Assembly: GCA_015057775.1 (NCBI GenBank)
Contig: SVDT01000003.1
Location: 1-60,807, forward strand
From: Paenibacillaceae bacterium
GTDB lineage: Bacteria; Bacillota; Clostridia; Lachnospirales; Lachnospiraceae
DNA: 60,807 nucleotides
Direction: 5' to 3'
Shown: piece by piece, positions 9,058-17,349 of the stretch
Layout: each line of letters begins with the position of its first letter
Numbering within the stretch: position 1 is the first letter of the stretch
Program-made: the position numbers and the translations under genes
Notes under the pieces: model-generated
What the model saw: only the letters and a program-made list of their open reading frames with translations
Databases searched by the model: none
What the model was told of the DNA's origin: nothing

Positions 9058-9369
9058 TTACTGGAGCATTGATAAAAACGTCTGCTTGGACTGGACACCA
9101 ACTGTGCTTTTTACCACTTTTCCCTCTTTCATAACCACTAAAGTAGGAATGCTCATCACCTTAAATGCCTGGGCAAGTTCCTGCTCCTCATCTACATTAA
9201 TTTTGCCGACTCTGGCCACTTCTGCCGTTTCGACTGCCACCTGCTCAACAACAGGCCCCACCATCTTACACGGGCCGCACCAGGATGCCCAGAAGTCCAG
9301 TAAAATGGGTTTATCTGACTGCATTACCTCCTTCTCAAAATTTTCCTTCGTTATTTTCAATACGCTCAT
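9058..9369 (-). CDS. trxA: Thioredoxin
   Basis: A 103-aa thioredoxin with active site WASWCGPCKMVGP at about residues 28-40, the cis-proline segment SIPTLVVM near residue 74 and the usual length. It is a cytosolic disulfide reductase. The methyltransferase gene follows on the same strand; no thioredoxin reductase gene is visible in the window. Confidence 0.96.
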   Translation of the reverse strand: MSVLKITKENFEKEVMQSDKPILLDFWASWCGPCKMVGPVVEQVAVETAEVARVGKINVDEEQELAQAFKVMSIPTLVVMKEGKVVKSTVGVQSKQTFLSMLQ

Positions 9370-9657
9370 CGTATATGCTCCTTTCCGTTTATAACAACTA
9401 TGTTTTTGATGATGTTATTTTACCTCAAAAAAATATTTATATCTGTGATGATGTCACGGAGCGTTTACAAGGCTATTCTCTCTATAAGATACCTAAGAGG
9501 AACAATGGAATAAAGGTTGTCAATGGAGGAGTACTGTTTTTGGATAGCATAATCTGTAGAGTCCAGTATGTAGAGTTAATGATTTGTGTTATACTATCAT
9601 CAAATCTAACAGAGTAAGACGACTGATATGCAATGGCTGGTCAGAAAGGTGATTTCT

Positions 9658-10305
9658 ATGAAAAACAAAACAATTATAATGATTATCTGTATTTTTTCAC
9701 TGTATGGCTGCTCTAAAACCAATACCAGCTATTCAGAGAACATAAAAACAGTTCAGACGAATGAATCAGCTACAGACACAAAATCAGAAACTATAGTTCA
9801 AGCCAGCACATTACAGAATAAAGGGGAAGATGGAGATAAAAGCAGTGAAACTACAGCCAGCAAGACAACAGAACCAGATTTGTTTCATGTGATATATGAA
9901 AAATATTACGCCCCCTGGACGGAAAGCGAAATGCAAAGTGAAATTGCAAAACGGAAACAATACCGTGATCTATGTTCTTTTTATCCGGAAGTATCCAATT
10001 ATTTAGAAAATGTTCGGGAGGTAAGGGATATTTCTTCTGTTGTGGAACCTCTATATTTTACAGATTTAAAAATTTATCAAAATCAGGATTTTGATCAGGT
10101 TCCTCCATTAATCATACATCTGGCCAAAAATGAGATTTATGCCAGGCATGGATATATTTTTAAGAATCAAGATTTAAATAACTACTTTAAAGGACAGATT
10201 TGGTACGAACCGTCAATCACACCTGAAAATTTTAAAGACAGTGTGTTCAACAAAAATGAACAGGTGAATTTAAAGCTGCTATCAGCTCTGGATACTTACA
10301 AATAA
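9658..10305 (+). CDS. YARHG-domain lipoprotein
   Basis: Preferred start is the ATG at 9658 (MKNKTIIMIICIFSLYGC), with AAAGGTGA just upstream. The signal peptide ends in the lipobox LYGC, so the product is a surface lipoprotein of 215 aa. A low-complexity Ser/Thr/Glu linker (about residues 20-75) precedes a C-terminal YARHG domain (NEIYARHGYIFKNQDLNNYF, then GQIWYEP), a small extracellular domain common in Firmicutes. Its function is unknown; a cell-surface or peptidoglycan-associated role is an inference. It stands alone between convergent genes. Confidence 0.85.
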   Translation: MKNKTIIMIICIFSLYGCSKTNTSYSENIKTVQTNESATDTKSETIVQASTLQNKGEDGDKSSETTASKTTEPDLFHVIYEKYYAPWTESEMQSEIAKRKQYRDLCSFYPEVSNYLENVREVRDISSVVEPLYFTDLKIYQNQDFDQVPPLIIHLAKNEIYARHGYIFKNQDLNNYFKGQIWYEPSITPENFKDSVFNKNEQVNLKLLSALDTYK

Positions 10306-10317
10306 ATGAGCATAAAG

Positions 10318-10360
10318 AAGGGAAGTGTGAGGTGCCAAATCCAATCTCATTCTTCCCTTT
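10318..10360 (+). terminator. Intrinsic terminator after the YARHG lipoprotein gene
   Basis: Arms AAGGGAAGTGTGAG (10318-10331) and CTCATTCTTCCCTT (10346-10359) form an imperfect stem followed by a T-containing tract, shortly after the stop codon. Confidence 0.65.
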
Positions 10361-10408
10361 CCTTATGGAAAATTAATTCTAAAATCAGTTAAGACGGAAG
10401 TGGTAAAA

Positions 10409-10864
10409 TTAACGAACCTTTATTTTATTACCCCTTCTGATGGTGCCATCACTATTCCATTCTGTATACACGTAAGGAGCACCGCCTGTTGTTCCGTTTT
10501 CGGTAAAATTATAGGTGGTTTCATTATAGGTATAAGGTCCGGTTACCATTTTCAGTGAATTGGTGTTAAAGTAGTATACATTACCATTTATTTTCATAAT
10601 TCCACCCTGAAGCTCACCAGTATCAGTTGTGAAATACCAGGAATCATCCCTTTGAATCCATCCAGTACGCATAAGCTCATCATTGCCAAAAAAGTACCAA
10701 TGACCTTTAAAATTGACCCAGTTATTTATACAATAATCGCCAGACCCCCATCTATATTTTACCCCCTGTGGAGTGCTTTCGAAACCAGCCGCAAATGATG
10801 ACATCGCACTTCCTATAGTTATAGCCATAGATATGGCTGTAACCATTAAAAACCTTTTTTTCAA
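10409..10864 (-). CDS. Secreted cell-wall-binding-repeat protein
   Basis: A 151-aa secreted protein with a signal peptide (MKKRFLMVTAISMAITIGSAMSSFAAG, cleavage after SFA). The mature part consists of three to four cell-wall-binding (choline-binding-like) repeats: GHWYFFGNDELMRTGWIQRD, SWYFTTDTGELQGGIMKING and VYYFNTNSLKMVTGPYTYN. Such repeats bind teichoic acid or other wall polymers. There is no catalytic domain, so it may be a structural or adaptor protein. It carries its own ribosome site (AGGAGG) and appears monocistronic. Confidence 0.85.
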   Translation of the reverse strand: MKKRFLMVTAISMAITIGSAMSSFAAGFESTPQGVKYRWGSGDYCINNWVNFKGHWYFFGNDELMRTGWIQRDDSWYFTTDTGELQGGIMKINGNVYYFNTNSLKMVTGPYTYNETTYNFTENGTTGGAPYVYTEWNSDGTIRRGNKIKVR

Positions 10865-11037
10865 AGCTTCTGACCTCCTTATATATGTTTATTCTGATCC
10901 GGATCTGCCTAGAGTATATATTCAATTGTAGTTATAAGTCAATGAAGTTTATTTTTTTGTAAAAATATGTAATTTAATTGTAAGTAATTTACAGTATTTT
11001 GTACTACATTTTATTTTATTCCCAGACTAATTCTATA

Positions 11038-11832
11038 TTATCTTTTCAGTTTATCATTTCTTTTTCTTGTAAAATTAATTATTATTTTATAAAACATTCT
11101 TCTTGGAAGGAAAACAGCTATAAATCGAATTATTTTTGCATCCAAACCTGGCACACTTACTACCCGTTCCTTCTTTAAATCTCTCATAGCCAGATTAACA
11201 ATCTCCTCCGGATCCATAAATTTCATAAATCCTTTTTTCTTCTTAACTACATTCATTCCAGCACTTTCATGAAAATCTGAATCAATAAAGCCAGGGCATA
11301 CCACCTGCACAAGAATAGCGGTATCGATCAATTCCATATAAAGCCCTTCCGTAAAATTAAGAATAAATAATTTAGTTGAAGAATATAGAATGTTTCTTGG
11401 CATTACTGCAAAGGCTCCATCGGAAGAAATATTAATAATAGTTCCCCTGTTTCTGACCATCATTTGTTTTAATATATGCTGGGTTAGAATAACGACCGTA
11501 TTCATTTGTAAAAACATAATACCATCTCTGTCTTCTTTTGGCACTTCTGTAAATACAGGCTTCAATCCAAATCCTGCATTGTTAATTAATACTTCAATCT
11601 CATCATCCCGGATCTCATTAAGAAGAATATTTACCCCTTCTTCATATGCCAGATCTACAATAACTGTTTTGACTTTTACGTGATAAGTATTCTCTATATA
11701 TACTGCATTTGTCCTAATCTTATCTTCCCTTCTGCCCGTAATAATAAGATTGTATCCTTTTTTCCCATACTCGTTTGCATACGCCAAACCAAGTCCGCTG
11801 GTTGCACCTGTTATTAAAGCCGCATTTTTCAT
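11038..11832 (-). CDS. Short-chain dehydrogenase/reductase (SDR) family oxidoreductase
   Basis: A 264-aa classical SDR. The nucleotide-binding motif TGATSGLGLAYA is at residues 7-18, NNAG at about 84-87, and the catalytic Ser/Tyr/Lys are in NISSDGAF and LYSSTKLF. In the last segment the expected YxxxK is YSSTK, so the triad is intact. The basic ITGRREDK suggests NADP(H) preference. The C-terminal region is hydrophobic (IRFIAVFLPRRMFYKIIINF), as in membrane-associated SDRs acting on lipids or retinol-like substrates. It follows the methyltransferase gene by 15 bases and probably shares its TetR-controlled promoter. Confidence 0.87.
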   Translation of the reverse strand: MKNAALITGATSGLGLAYANEYGKKGYNLIITGRREDKIRTNAVYIENTYHVKVKTVIVDLAYEEGVNILLNEIRDDEIEVLINNAGFGLKPVFTEVPKEDRDGIMFLQMNTVVILTQHILKQMMVRNRGTIINISSDGAFAVMPRNILYSSTKLFILNFTEGLYMELIDTAILVQVVCPGFIDSDFHESAGMNVVKKKKGFMKFMDPEEIVNLAMRDLKKERVVSVPGLDAKIIRFIAVFLPRRMFYKIIINFTRKRNDKLKR

Positions 11833-11847
11833 TGATTCCTCCTGGAT

Positions 11848-12417
11848 TCATTTATTAGATTTTATATAAACCGCACTATATGTACCTTTAGACACGTTAC
11901 AACTTTCTCTGTAAAATCCATTACTTACCATTAATTCTTGTATTTCATTTATAGGCATTCCATCATTTTCTCTTTGCGGTTCTTTAATAAATAATTTTCC
12001 ATTATTTTTCAGAATCCTAAAAAATTCAATTACGATTCCGTTTCTTAAATTCTTGGGAACTTCGTGTAATGCGTAAAAAATATATATGATATCATAAGAT
12101 TCTACATTTAATTGAAGTTCTGGGAGTTGACCAGTTAAAAAATCAACATTATCATAATGTCTCATCCGCATTTTTGCTTTTTTCATCCAAAATTCTGATA
12201 TATCTACACAAGTTAAATGACCATTTAAACTATAAAGTTTTTTTGCCAAATGTCTGGATCCTGCTCCTGAACCACTCCCAAAATCCAAAATAGTTTCATT
12301 TCCTTCAATACCTAACTGATTAATATGCCTTTTATAAATAAAACTAAATAATCTGTTATTACCCAGATCATCTATGAGTCTGTACAATAATGACGCCCTT
12401 TCATTACCTAAATCCAT
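11848..12417 (-). CDS. Class I SAM-dependent methyltransferase
   Basis: A 189-aa methyltransferase with motif I ILDFGSGSGAGSRHLAKKL, CVDISEFWMKKAKMRM and YDIIYIFYALHEVP. It is the first gene of a two-gene unit with the SDR. A 23-base repeat that also precedes the nearby tetR gene lies 32-54 bases before its start, so it is probably repressed by that regulator. Acceptor substrate unknown; a pairing of methyltransferase and SDR suggests modification of a small hydrophobic molecule (inference). Confidence 0.82.
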   Translation of the reverse strand: MDLGNERASLLYRLIDDLGNNRLFSFIYKRHINQLGIEGNETILDFGSGSGAGSRHLAKKLYSLNGHLTCVDISEFWMKKAKMRMRHYDNVDFLTGQLPELQLNVESYDIIYIFYALHEVPKNLRNGIVIEFFRILKNNGKLFIKEPQRENDGMPINEIQELMVSNGFYRESCNVSKGTYSAVYIKSNK

Positions 12418-12448
12418 TTTATTTTTCCTCCCTGATTTTATTGATTAT

Positions 12449-12471
12449 TATTCATTGACTTTTATTCATTC
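12449..12471 (-). promoter_or_regulatory. Candidate TetR operator upstream of the methyltransferase-SDR pair
   Basis: On the minus strand this reads GAATGAATAA, two variable bases AA, then GTCAATGAATA. The same block with only the two middle bases changed occurs upstream of tetR at 13108-13130. Repetition before both genes points to a shared regulator site. Confidence 0.55.
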
Positions 12472-12484
12472 AACCGGAATTTTT

Positions 12485-12507
12485 TACCCCGGATTTTCAC
12501 CGGGGTA
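12485..12507 (+). terminator. GC-rich hairpin between tetR and the methyltransferase gene
   Basis: Perfect 8-base arms TACCCCGG / CCGGGGTA with a 7-base loop. The T-rich side (ATCTTTTATTT) lies on the plus strand, while the minus side is A-rich, so its role in ending leftward tetR transcription is uncertain. Confidence 0.4.
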
Positions 12508-12511
12508 TCTT

Positions 12512-13075
12512 TTATTTCAATAATAATTTGATAATTTTCATTACTTTATCTGCTTTTTCTTCTGGTGACAGAGAATCATCATTTACGATGGGGGATTGCC
12601 CATATATAATAAATCTTGATACACTTTTGGGATCTTCAACCATTAACTGTCCCTTATTGTTAAGGCGGGCAATAAAATTTTCTAAATATGGTTGAAGCTT
12701 ATCATTCATTATAATTTCTAACTGCTTGTGAAATAATTGATTCCCCTCTTTATGAAAAAAATCGTGATACTTTTCTTTGCCTTCATTTCGAATGAAAACA
12801 TTCACTATTTTTTCATAATAAATGTCCAGTGAAACTTCCTCTGTCTGAAGAATCTCAATTAAAGGGGTAAGGCACTCATCTGCATACAAAGAAACGGCAT
12901 ACTCATATAATTCGTACTTTGATTTAAAATAGTTATAGCAAAGACCTGGAACAACATTGACTGCTCTTGCAATATCTTTCATGGAAGTTGCTTCATAACC
13001 TTTTTCACAAAATAATCTCATGGCGTTATCTGCAATTTCACGCTTACGGACTTCTGGTTCTTTTGATATTCTCAT
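12512..13075 (-). CDS. TetR/AcrR family transcriptional regulator
   Basis: A 187-aa regulator. The N-terminal helix-turn-helix is typical (AMRLFCEKGYEATSMKDIARAV, then LCYNYFKSKYELYEYAV). The C-terminal ligand domain is not assignable. A 23-base block upstream of its own start is repeated before the downstream methyltransferase-SDR unit, so it probably represses itself and that unit. Two membrane-protein genes lie directly upstream on the same strand. The inducer is unknown. Confidence 0.88.
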   Translation of the reverse strand: MRISKEPEVRKREIADNAMRLFCEKGYEATSMKDIARAVNVVPGLCYNYFKSKYELYEYAVSLYADECLTPLIEILQTEEVSLDIYYEKIVNVFIRNEGKEKYHDFFHKEGNQLFHKQLEIIMNDKLQPYLENFIARLNNKGQLMVEDPKSVSRFIIYGQSPIVNDDSLSPEEKADKVMKIIKLLLK

Positions 13076-13107
13076 TTGACGCCTCCTATAAACGCATTAT
13101 AGCACCC

Positions 13108-13130
13108 GAATGAATAACGGTCAATGAATA
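13108..13130 (-). promoter_or_regulatory. Candidate autoregulatory TetR operator
   Basis: The plus strand reads GAATGAATAA, CG, GTCAATGAATA, starting 33 bases upstream of the tetR ATG. It matches 21 of 23 positions of the block at 12449-12471; the two copies are in opposite orientations in the window. Confidence 0.55.
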
Positions 13131-13143
13131 TAATACAATAAAT

Positions 13144-13599
13144 TTACAGACTTCCAGAAAAAAGATACCGATAAGAAATATAACTGCATTTTCCGACCAG
13201 CGATCCACAGGCAAAGCTCATAAGTCCTGCTGCAATAACACCGCTGCCTGCAATTCCTATAAATTTCAATCCCCATTTCAAGATGATAACTAAAATATAG
13301 ATAAGAAGGCTCAAATAGGATTCTTTATAATACATTTTATCGTCTGAATCTTTTTCGTACTTCAATGATCCCCCTCTAAGCAAGCCCACACACAAACCGG
13401 CAACGCCAAAGACAATCAGTGCCATCATCATTTGAAACGAGTAGATAAGATTCTGATTTCCATAATCTTCCAGCATCATGCTAATAAATAAAACAGGCAT
13501 AATCCATAGATTTGGAAATTTAATTAATTTTGTTTTACCTTTTGAAATATTGGATATTTTTAAGAGCAACAAAATAACAATCCCATATGACATTGTCAT
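13144..13599 (-). CDS. Membrane protein, possibly CcdC-like (DUF1453)
   Basis: A 151-aa hydrophobic protein with about four transmembrane segments. The stretch GLCVGLLRGGSLKYEKDSD followed by KMYYKESYLSLLIYILVIIL resembles the conserved centre of CcdC-type (DUF1453) membrane proteins. Its start overlaps the upstream membrane-protein gene by four bases. Function unknown; no cysteine pair indicates thiol chemistry. Confidence 0.55.
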   Translation of the reverse strand: MTMSYGIVILLLLKISNISKGKTKLIKFPNLWIMPVLFISMMLEDYGNQNLIYSFQMMMALIVFGVAGLCVGLLRGGSLKYEKDSDDKMYYKESYLSLLIYILVIILKWGLKFIGIAGSGVIAAGLMSFACGSLVGKCSYISYRYLFSGSL

Positions 13600-14084
13600 G
13601 ATACAAATTCCCCCCTCGTAAATCCCGCATTTTTTCTAAGAATCAGCGTGATGGCTTTTCCCAGGAAAAACCCAGTAAATATAAAAAGAGCTGTAAGACC
13701 GATATATTGGGTACTATTTAAGTTGATTCCTCCATGACCAATTGTTTCAAACCATGGTAACACCAGAATTCTCACTGGAATAAAAATAAGCCAGAACGCC
13801 ATCCCCAGCAAGGTTCCTTCTGTGAAAGCTTTATGATCCACAATTGTGATTTTGGCAAGCAGGCCTTGTAGAATGCCTATGGCGAAACCAACAAGTATCC
13901 TTAAAAAAAGTCCGGTTACCACTGAGTGCAGGAATTGACAATGAATATACCGCTCAAAAGAAACCAGCATGAAAATCATAAATGGGATTAAAGCCTTCCC
14001 GTTGATTTCCTGTTTTTTAAAATGATTTGTAACAAAAAAAGCAAATACTGCGATTGATATAATAACAGTGATTATCTGCTGCAT
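13596..14084 (-). CDS. Membrane protein paired with the next CcdC-like gene
   Basis: A 162-aa protein with about four transmembrane helices and the motif FAIGILQGLLAKITIVDHKAF in the middle, followed by a second half of similar layout to the overlapping downstream gene. The pair could form a hetero-oligomer in the membrane. It carries a ribosome site (AAGGAG region) and lies 105 bases downstream of the response regulator gene, so it may be its target (inference from proximity). Confidence 0.55.
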   Translation of the reverse strand: MQQIITVIISIAVFAFFVTNHFKKQEINGKALIPFMIFMLVSFERYIHCQFLHSVVTGLFLRILVGFAIGILQGLLAKITIVDHKAFTEGTLLGMAFWLIFIPVRILVLPWFETIGHGGINLNSTQYIGLTALFIFTGFFLGKAITLILRKNAGFTRGEFVS

Positions 14085-14188
14085 ATATTATCTCCTTTTC
14101 CTGATTTGTTTGATTTTTATATTATCAGATTATCAGGAATTGCTATGCTTTTCATCTATCCTAAGTCACATCTAAGGTCACAAATCTT

Positions 14189-14881
14189 TTAATTTCCCAT
14201 GACTTTGGTCATATATACCATCAATTGCTTTCGATTTTCCATCCCCAGTTTGTCCAGTATTTTGGTCACATGGTTTTTTACGGTTCCCTCTGACACAAAC
14301 ACCTTGGATGCGATTTCACGGTTAGTATTTCCCTGCATGACCATACATGCGATTTCAAATTCACGGCTTGTAAGTTCCCGCAATCCTTCCGGTCTCTTAC
14401 CTGAATTTTCAGCTGTCTCCACAGGATTTACGTCACGGTCATCTGCTCCGATCCCTCCTTTATTCAGCCTCAGTGCCGACACAACGGTCTCTGTAATTCT
14501 GGGGTGAAGCAGCATTCCGCCCTTTGCAATGGTCTTTATTGCATGAATCAGATCATCAGGATCGGAATCTTTTAACAAATATCCGTCTGCTCCATTCTCC
14601 AATGCATGAAAAATATATTCTTCATCTTCAAATGTGGTCAATATCAGTACTTTTACACCAGGATATTTGTTCTTTACCTGCAGCGTTGCTTCTACCCCAT
14701 CCATGCGGGGCATTCGAATATCCATAAGAATCACATCACAGGATTGTTGTTCCATTTTATCGATTAAATCAATTCCATCCACAGCCTCTTCAACCAGATT
14801 AAGCTCTGAATCCAGGCCGATCACATACCGTAGTCCATGACGAATAATGGGCTGATCATCTGCTATTATTATTCGAATCAT
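14189..14881 (-). CDS. NarL/LuxR-type response regulator
   Basis: Starts at the ATG at 14881 (MIRIIIADDQPI) with AGGAGG nine bases upstream, inside the end of the histidine kinase gene; a longer frame upstream is not needed. The receiver domain (residues 1-120) has DD at 8-9, phospho-acceptor Asp in DVILMDIRMP, Thr in LILTTFEDE and Lys in YLLKDSD. The C-terminal LuxR helix-turn-helix spans LRELTSREFEIACMVMQGNT to VKNHVTKILDKLGMENR. It is the output partner of the overlapping DesK-like kinase. Targets unknown. Confidence 0.94.
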   Translation of the reverse strand: MIRIIIADDQPIIRHGLRYVIGLDSELNLVEEAVDGIDLIDKMEQQSCDVILMDIRMPRMDGVEATLQVKNKYPGVKVLILTTFEDEEYIFHALENGADGYLLKDSDPDDLIHAIKTIAKGGMLLHPRITETVVSALRLNKGGIGADDRDVNPVETAENSGKRPEGLRELTSREFEIACMVMQGNTNREIASKVFVSEGTVKNHVTKILDKLGMENRKQLMVYMTKVMGN

Positions 14882-16055
14882 CGAATCGTTCCTCCTGATT
14901 GAATTTAATCTGTACTTGTAAAGAAAAACCATTGTTCCGGGCACTGTTCAGCTTGCAGACACCGTTCCATTTCTTCATTCTTTCCTCAATTCCAAGAATT
15001 CCATAAGATTTATGAATGGTATTCACCCCGACTCCATCATCTTTCACTGAAAACTCCAGCCCCCCATCCGACATAGTTAATGCAATCCAGATATGCTTTG
15101 CCTCCGAATATTTCATAGAATTTGTGATGCCTTCCCGAATTGAATTATAGATATCTTCTTTCAAGCCCAATTCAACTTTTTCTATTCTTTCATCACAATC
15201 AAGATAAATCTCCTGACTCCCGGTTTGGACTATGGATTGAATCAACTGCTCCAGTGAGTTCTTTAAATTTGAATACTGACTATTTTCTTTGAGCCGATAT
15301 ACTGTTGTTCGCAGCTGTAAAATACTATCCTGTATTACTTCATTTAACGTAGATAAAATTTCTTTCTCCTTTTCAGGATCAATTGCAATGTACTTTTCCA
15401 GCACCTTAACGTACATCTTTACTGCAACTAACGTGTGACCGATCGAATCATGCAATTCCTGTGCAATTGCCTCACGTTCCCTGCTTCTCGCCAATTCTTC
15501 GTTCAATTGCTGTTGTTGCTTCAATAATTCATTTTTTTTATTCAACTGATGATTTAGCAACTTCAATTTTTCTTTTTGCTTAATTTGCTCCAGGATTAGA
15601 ATACAGATAAATAATACCGCAAGAAAATATACGATATCATACCCCACATAGGACCAGGCTGCTTCTATGCTGCCTCCTTTTAAAAAGCGTCCCAGATCCG
15701 TTAACAGATAGCTTACTCCATAAATGCCCAGCAAATCCGCAGGTATTTGCTTCTTATCATAAAACAGCAGCTCAATTAAAATGATATAGATATAAATATA
15801 TGTGCCTGCAAAATATTTTAAGATACAGGCCATACCTATGGAAAATAAGATGGATGCGATCGCTCTTATATCCCAGGTCACATCCGGGTTGTTATTTCTT
15901 AATACCTTTTTTCTATAAAAATCATTGCATAAACTAATACTATATAAGAGTATCAGGAAGATTATTTTATCTTTTCCTGCCGCGAAAATATTGATGTAAA
16001 CAAGCACGGAAAAGAATATTTTTATAATGATTGAATTATATTTGCTGAATTTCAT
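14856..16055 (-). CDS. Sensor histidine kinase (HisKA_3, DesK/NarX-like)
   Basis: The preferred ATG is at 16055 (MKFSKYNSIIIKIFF), preceded by GGGGAG, giving 399 aa. The N-terminal half holds about six hydrophobic segments with no large extracellular loop. A short coiled coil (about 175-210) leads into the phospho-acceptor helix AIAQELHDSIGHTLVAVKMY with His in ELHDSIGH. The ATPase domain has IREGITNSMKYSEA (N box) and VKDDGVGVN (G1). Its gene overlaps the response regulator gene by 26 bases. Such kinases often sense membrane state or antimicrobial agents; the signal here is unknown. Confidence 0.92.
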   Translation of the reverse strand: MKFSKYNSIIIKIFFSVLVYINIFAAGKDKIIFLILLYSISLCNDFYRKKVLRNNNPDVTWDIRAIASILFSIGMACILKYFAGTYIYIYIILIELLFYDKKQIPADLLGIYGVSYLLTDLGRFLKGGSIEAAWSYVGYDIVYFLAVLFICILILEQIKQKEKLKLLNHQLNKKNELLKQQQQLNEELARSREREAIAQELHDSIGHTLVAVKMYVKVLEKYIAIDPEKEKEILSTLNEVIQDSILQLRTTVYRLKENSQYSNLKNSLEQLIQSIVQTGSQEIYLDCDERIEKVELGLKEDIYNSIREGITNSMKYSEAKHIWIALTMSDGGLEFSVKDDGVGVNTIHKSYGILGIEERMKKWNGVCKLNSARNNGFSLQVQIKFNQEERFDDSNNNSR

Positions 16056-16108
16056 ATTTTTCTCCCCACATTCCCCCATTAAGGGATTGAATATATTTTG
16101 TAATTGTA

Positions 16109-16132
16109 TCACATAAATTGATGACTAAACAT
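16109..16132 (-). other. Seven-codon ORF with a strong ribosome site after the T-box terminator
   Basis: Downstream of the T-box-like terminator the minus strand reads AAGGAGGAAAAAATT then ATG and seven codons (MFSHQFM) to TGA. The strong ribosome site suggests the start of a gene now lost, or a leader peptide for the kinase gene that starts 54 bases further on. Confidence 0.4.
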
Positions 16133-16153
16133 AATTTTTTCCTCCTTAATGAT

Positions 16154-16294
16154 AATAAAAAAAGCCTTACATCTCCGGCAATCTGCCAGAGAGACAAAAG
16201 ACTTGATCTTATGCGGTACCACTCCATTTAAGCATAATTGCATAAGAACGTATAAAATGAGTGTCAATCATATTGGATTAGCACTCATTTTATA
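16154..16294 (-). promoter_or_regulatory. Reduced T-box leader (3' domain with terminator)
   Basis: The minus strand has the T-box core GGAGTGGTACCGC (16225-16213), then a terminator hairpin with arms 16202-16190 and 16176-16164 and a run of seven T. The side sequence TTTTGTCTCT is the usual partner of the T-box in the antiterminator. Upstream only a 13-bp hairpin (16251-16263 / 16282-16294) fits before the MFS gene stop, so a full stem I with specifier loop appears to be missing. Probably a remnant of a tRNA-sensing leader whose target gene is lost. Confidence 0.6.
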
Positions 16295-16323
16295 TATGTA
16301 CTTATCTATTTTTCACTTGCAAA

Positions 16324-17349
16324 TTATTCCACCCGTCGTTTATATAATAAGATCAGCTTCTCAAATATTATAATTAAAATCATACCAGCAACAGCAAATA
16401 ATGCTGATACAAGAAATGCAGGCTGATATCTGCCTGTAATCGTATTTATTTTATTCATAATCATCGGCCCTGCCAGGCCGGCAAAAGCAAATCCAATAAA
16501 CATAATCCCATAATTCACACTGTTATTCCTGCTGCCAAACAGGGCAGCCGTAAATCCGGGAAAGGTCCCCATTGTTCCGCCAAAACAGAACCCAATCATG
16601 GTAAGACCAATATAAAAAAACGCCAGGTTTTCTTTGTTACAAAAATATAATAACAGACTGGCAATCAATGAACCAATGAATATAACCTTTAAGGTTCCTG
16701 TAGCTCCAAATTTATCTGACATGGTTCCTGATACAAGTCTTCCCATCATATTAAACAGCGCAAGGATTGAGACTACTGTTGCCGCCTGTCCTCTGGTAAA
16801 GCCCATCATCTGCTGTGCAATCGGTGATGCCTGGGAAATAACCATAAGTCCGGCAAATGCACCGCAGGTAAGCGTAAGCAGCATTAAATAGAAACTTGAT
16901 TCTCTGATCATTTGCTTGTAAGTATACTCTTTTCCCCCGGCACTTTCTTTGTTTTTTTTCTTTCCAGCCAGGGGATTATCCTTGTGCTGAACCTCCAAAG
17001 GGCACGCTTCTATTACAAAAGCCGACGCACAGATTATAAACATCATGACAATTCCGATTACCCGGAATGCAGTGGTTACATGATAATTTGTAACTAACGC
17101 CGTTGCAATTGGCGGAATAATAATTGAACTTCCTCCATAGCAGGCGGTTATCAGTCCGCCTGCCAGCCCTCTCTTGTCAGGGAAGAATTTTACTGTATTT
17201 GCTACTGTGGTTCCATACACAAGTCCAACACTCAGTCCCACGCCAAGACCATAAGTTACAATCAGCATTGATACAGAATTTGCATATCCGGAGCCAATCA
17301 TGCCAGCCCCAAATAAAATACAACGTGTTACAGGTGAAGGAATCATCAA
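16324..17349 (-). pseudogene. MFS transporter (OFA/oxalate-formate antiporter-like), N-terminally truncated
   Basis: The open frame encodes 341 aa of a 12-TM major facilitator normally a little over 400 aa. It enters in what should be TM3 (CILFGAGMIGSGYANSV) and keeps GLSVGLVYGTTVANTVKFFPDKRGLAGGLITACYGG, a central cytosolic loop and the second six helices. TM1-TM2 and the normal start are missing; just upstream the frame meets a stop and then the beginning of a truncated regulator on the opposite strand. The remaining frame is open, so the truncation may be recent. Probably non-functional. Confidence 0.7.

Noticed and set aside
9400..9617. Open frame upstream of the YARHG lipoprotein (reads ...VFDDVILPQKNIYICDDV...)
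   Set aside because: It is continuous with antisense of thioredoxin, has no ribosome site at a plausible start and matches no family; probably promoter DNA.
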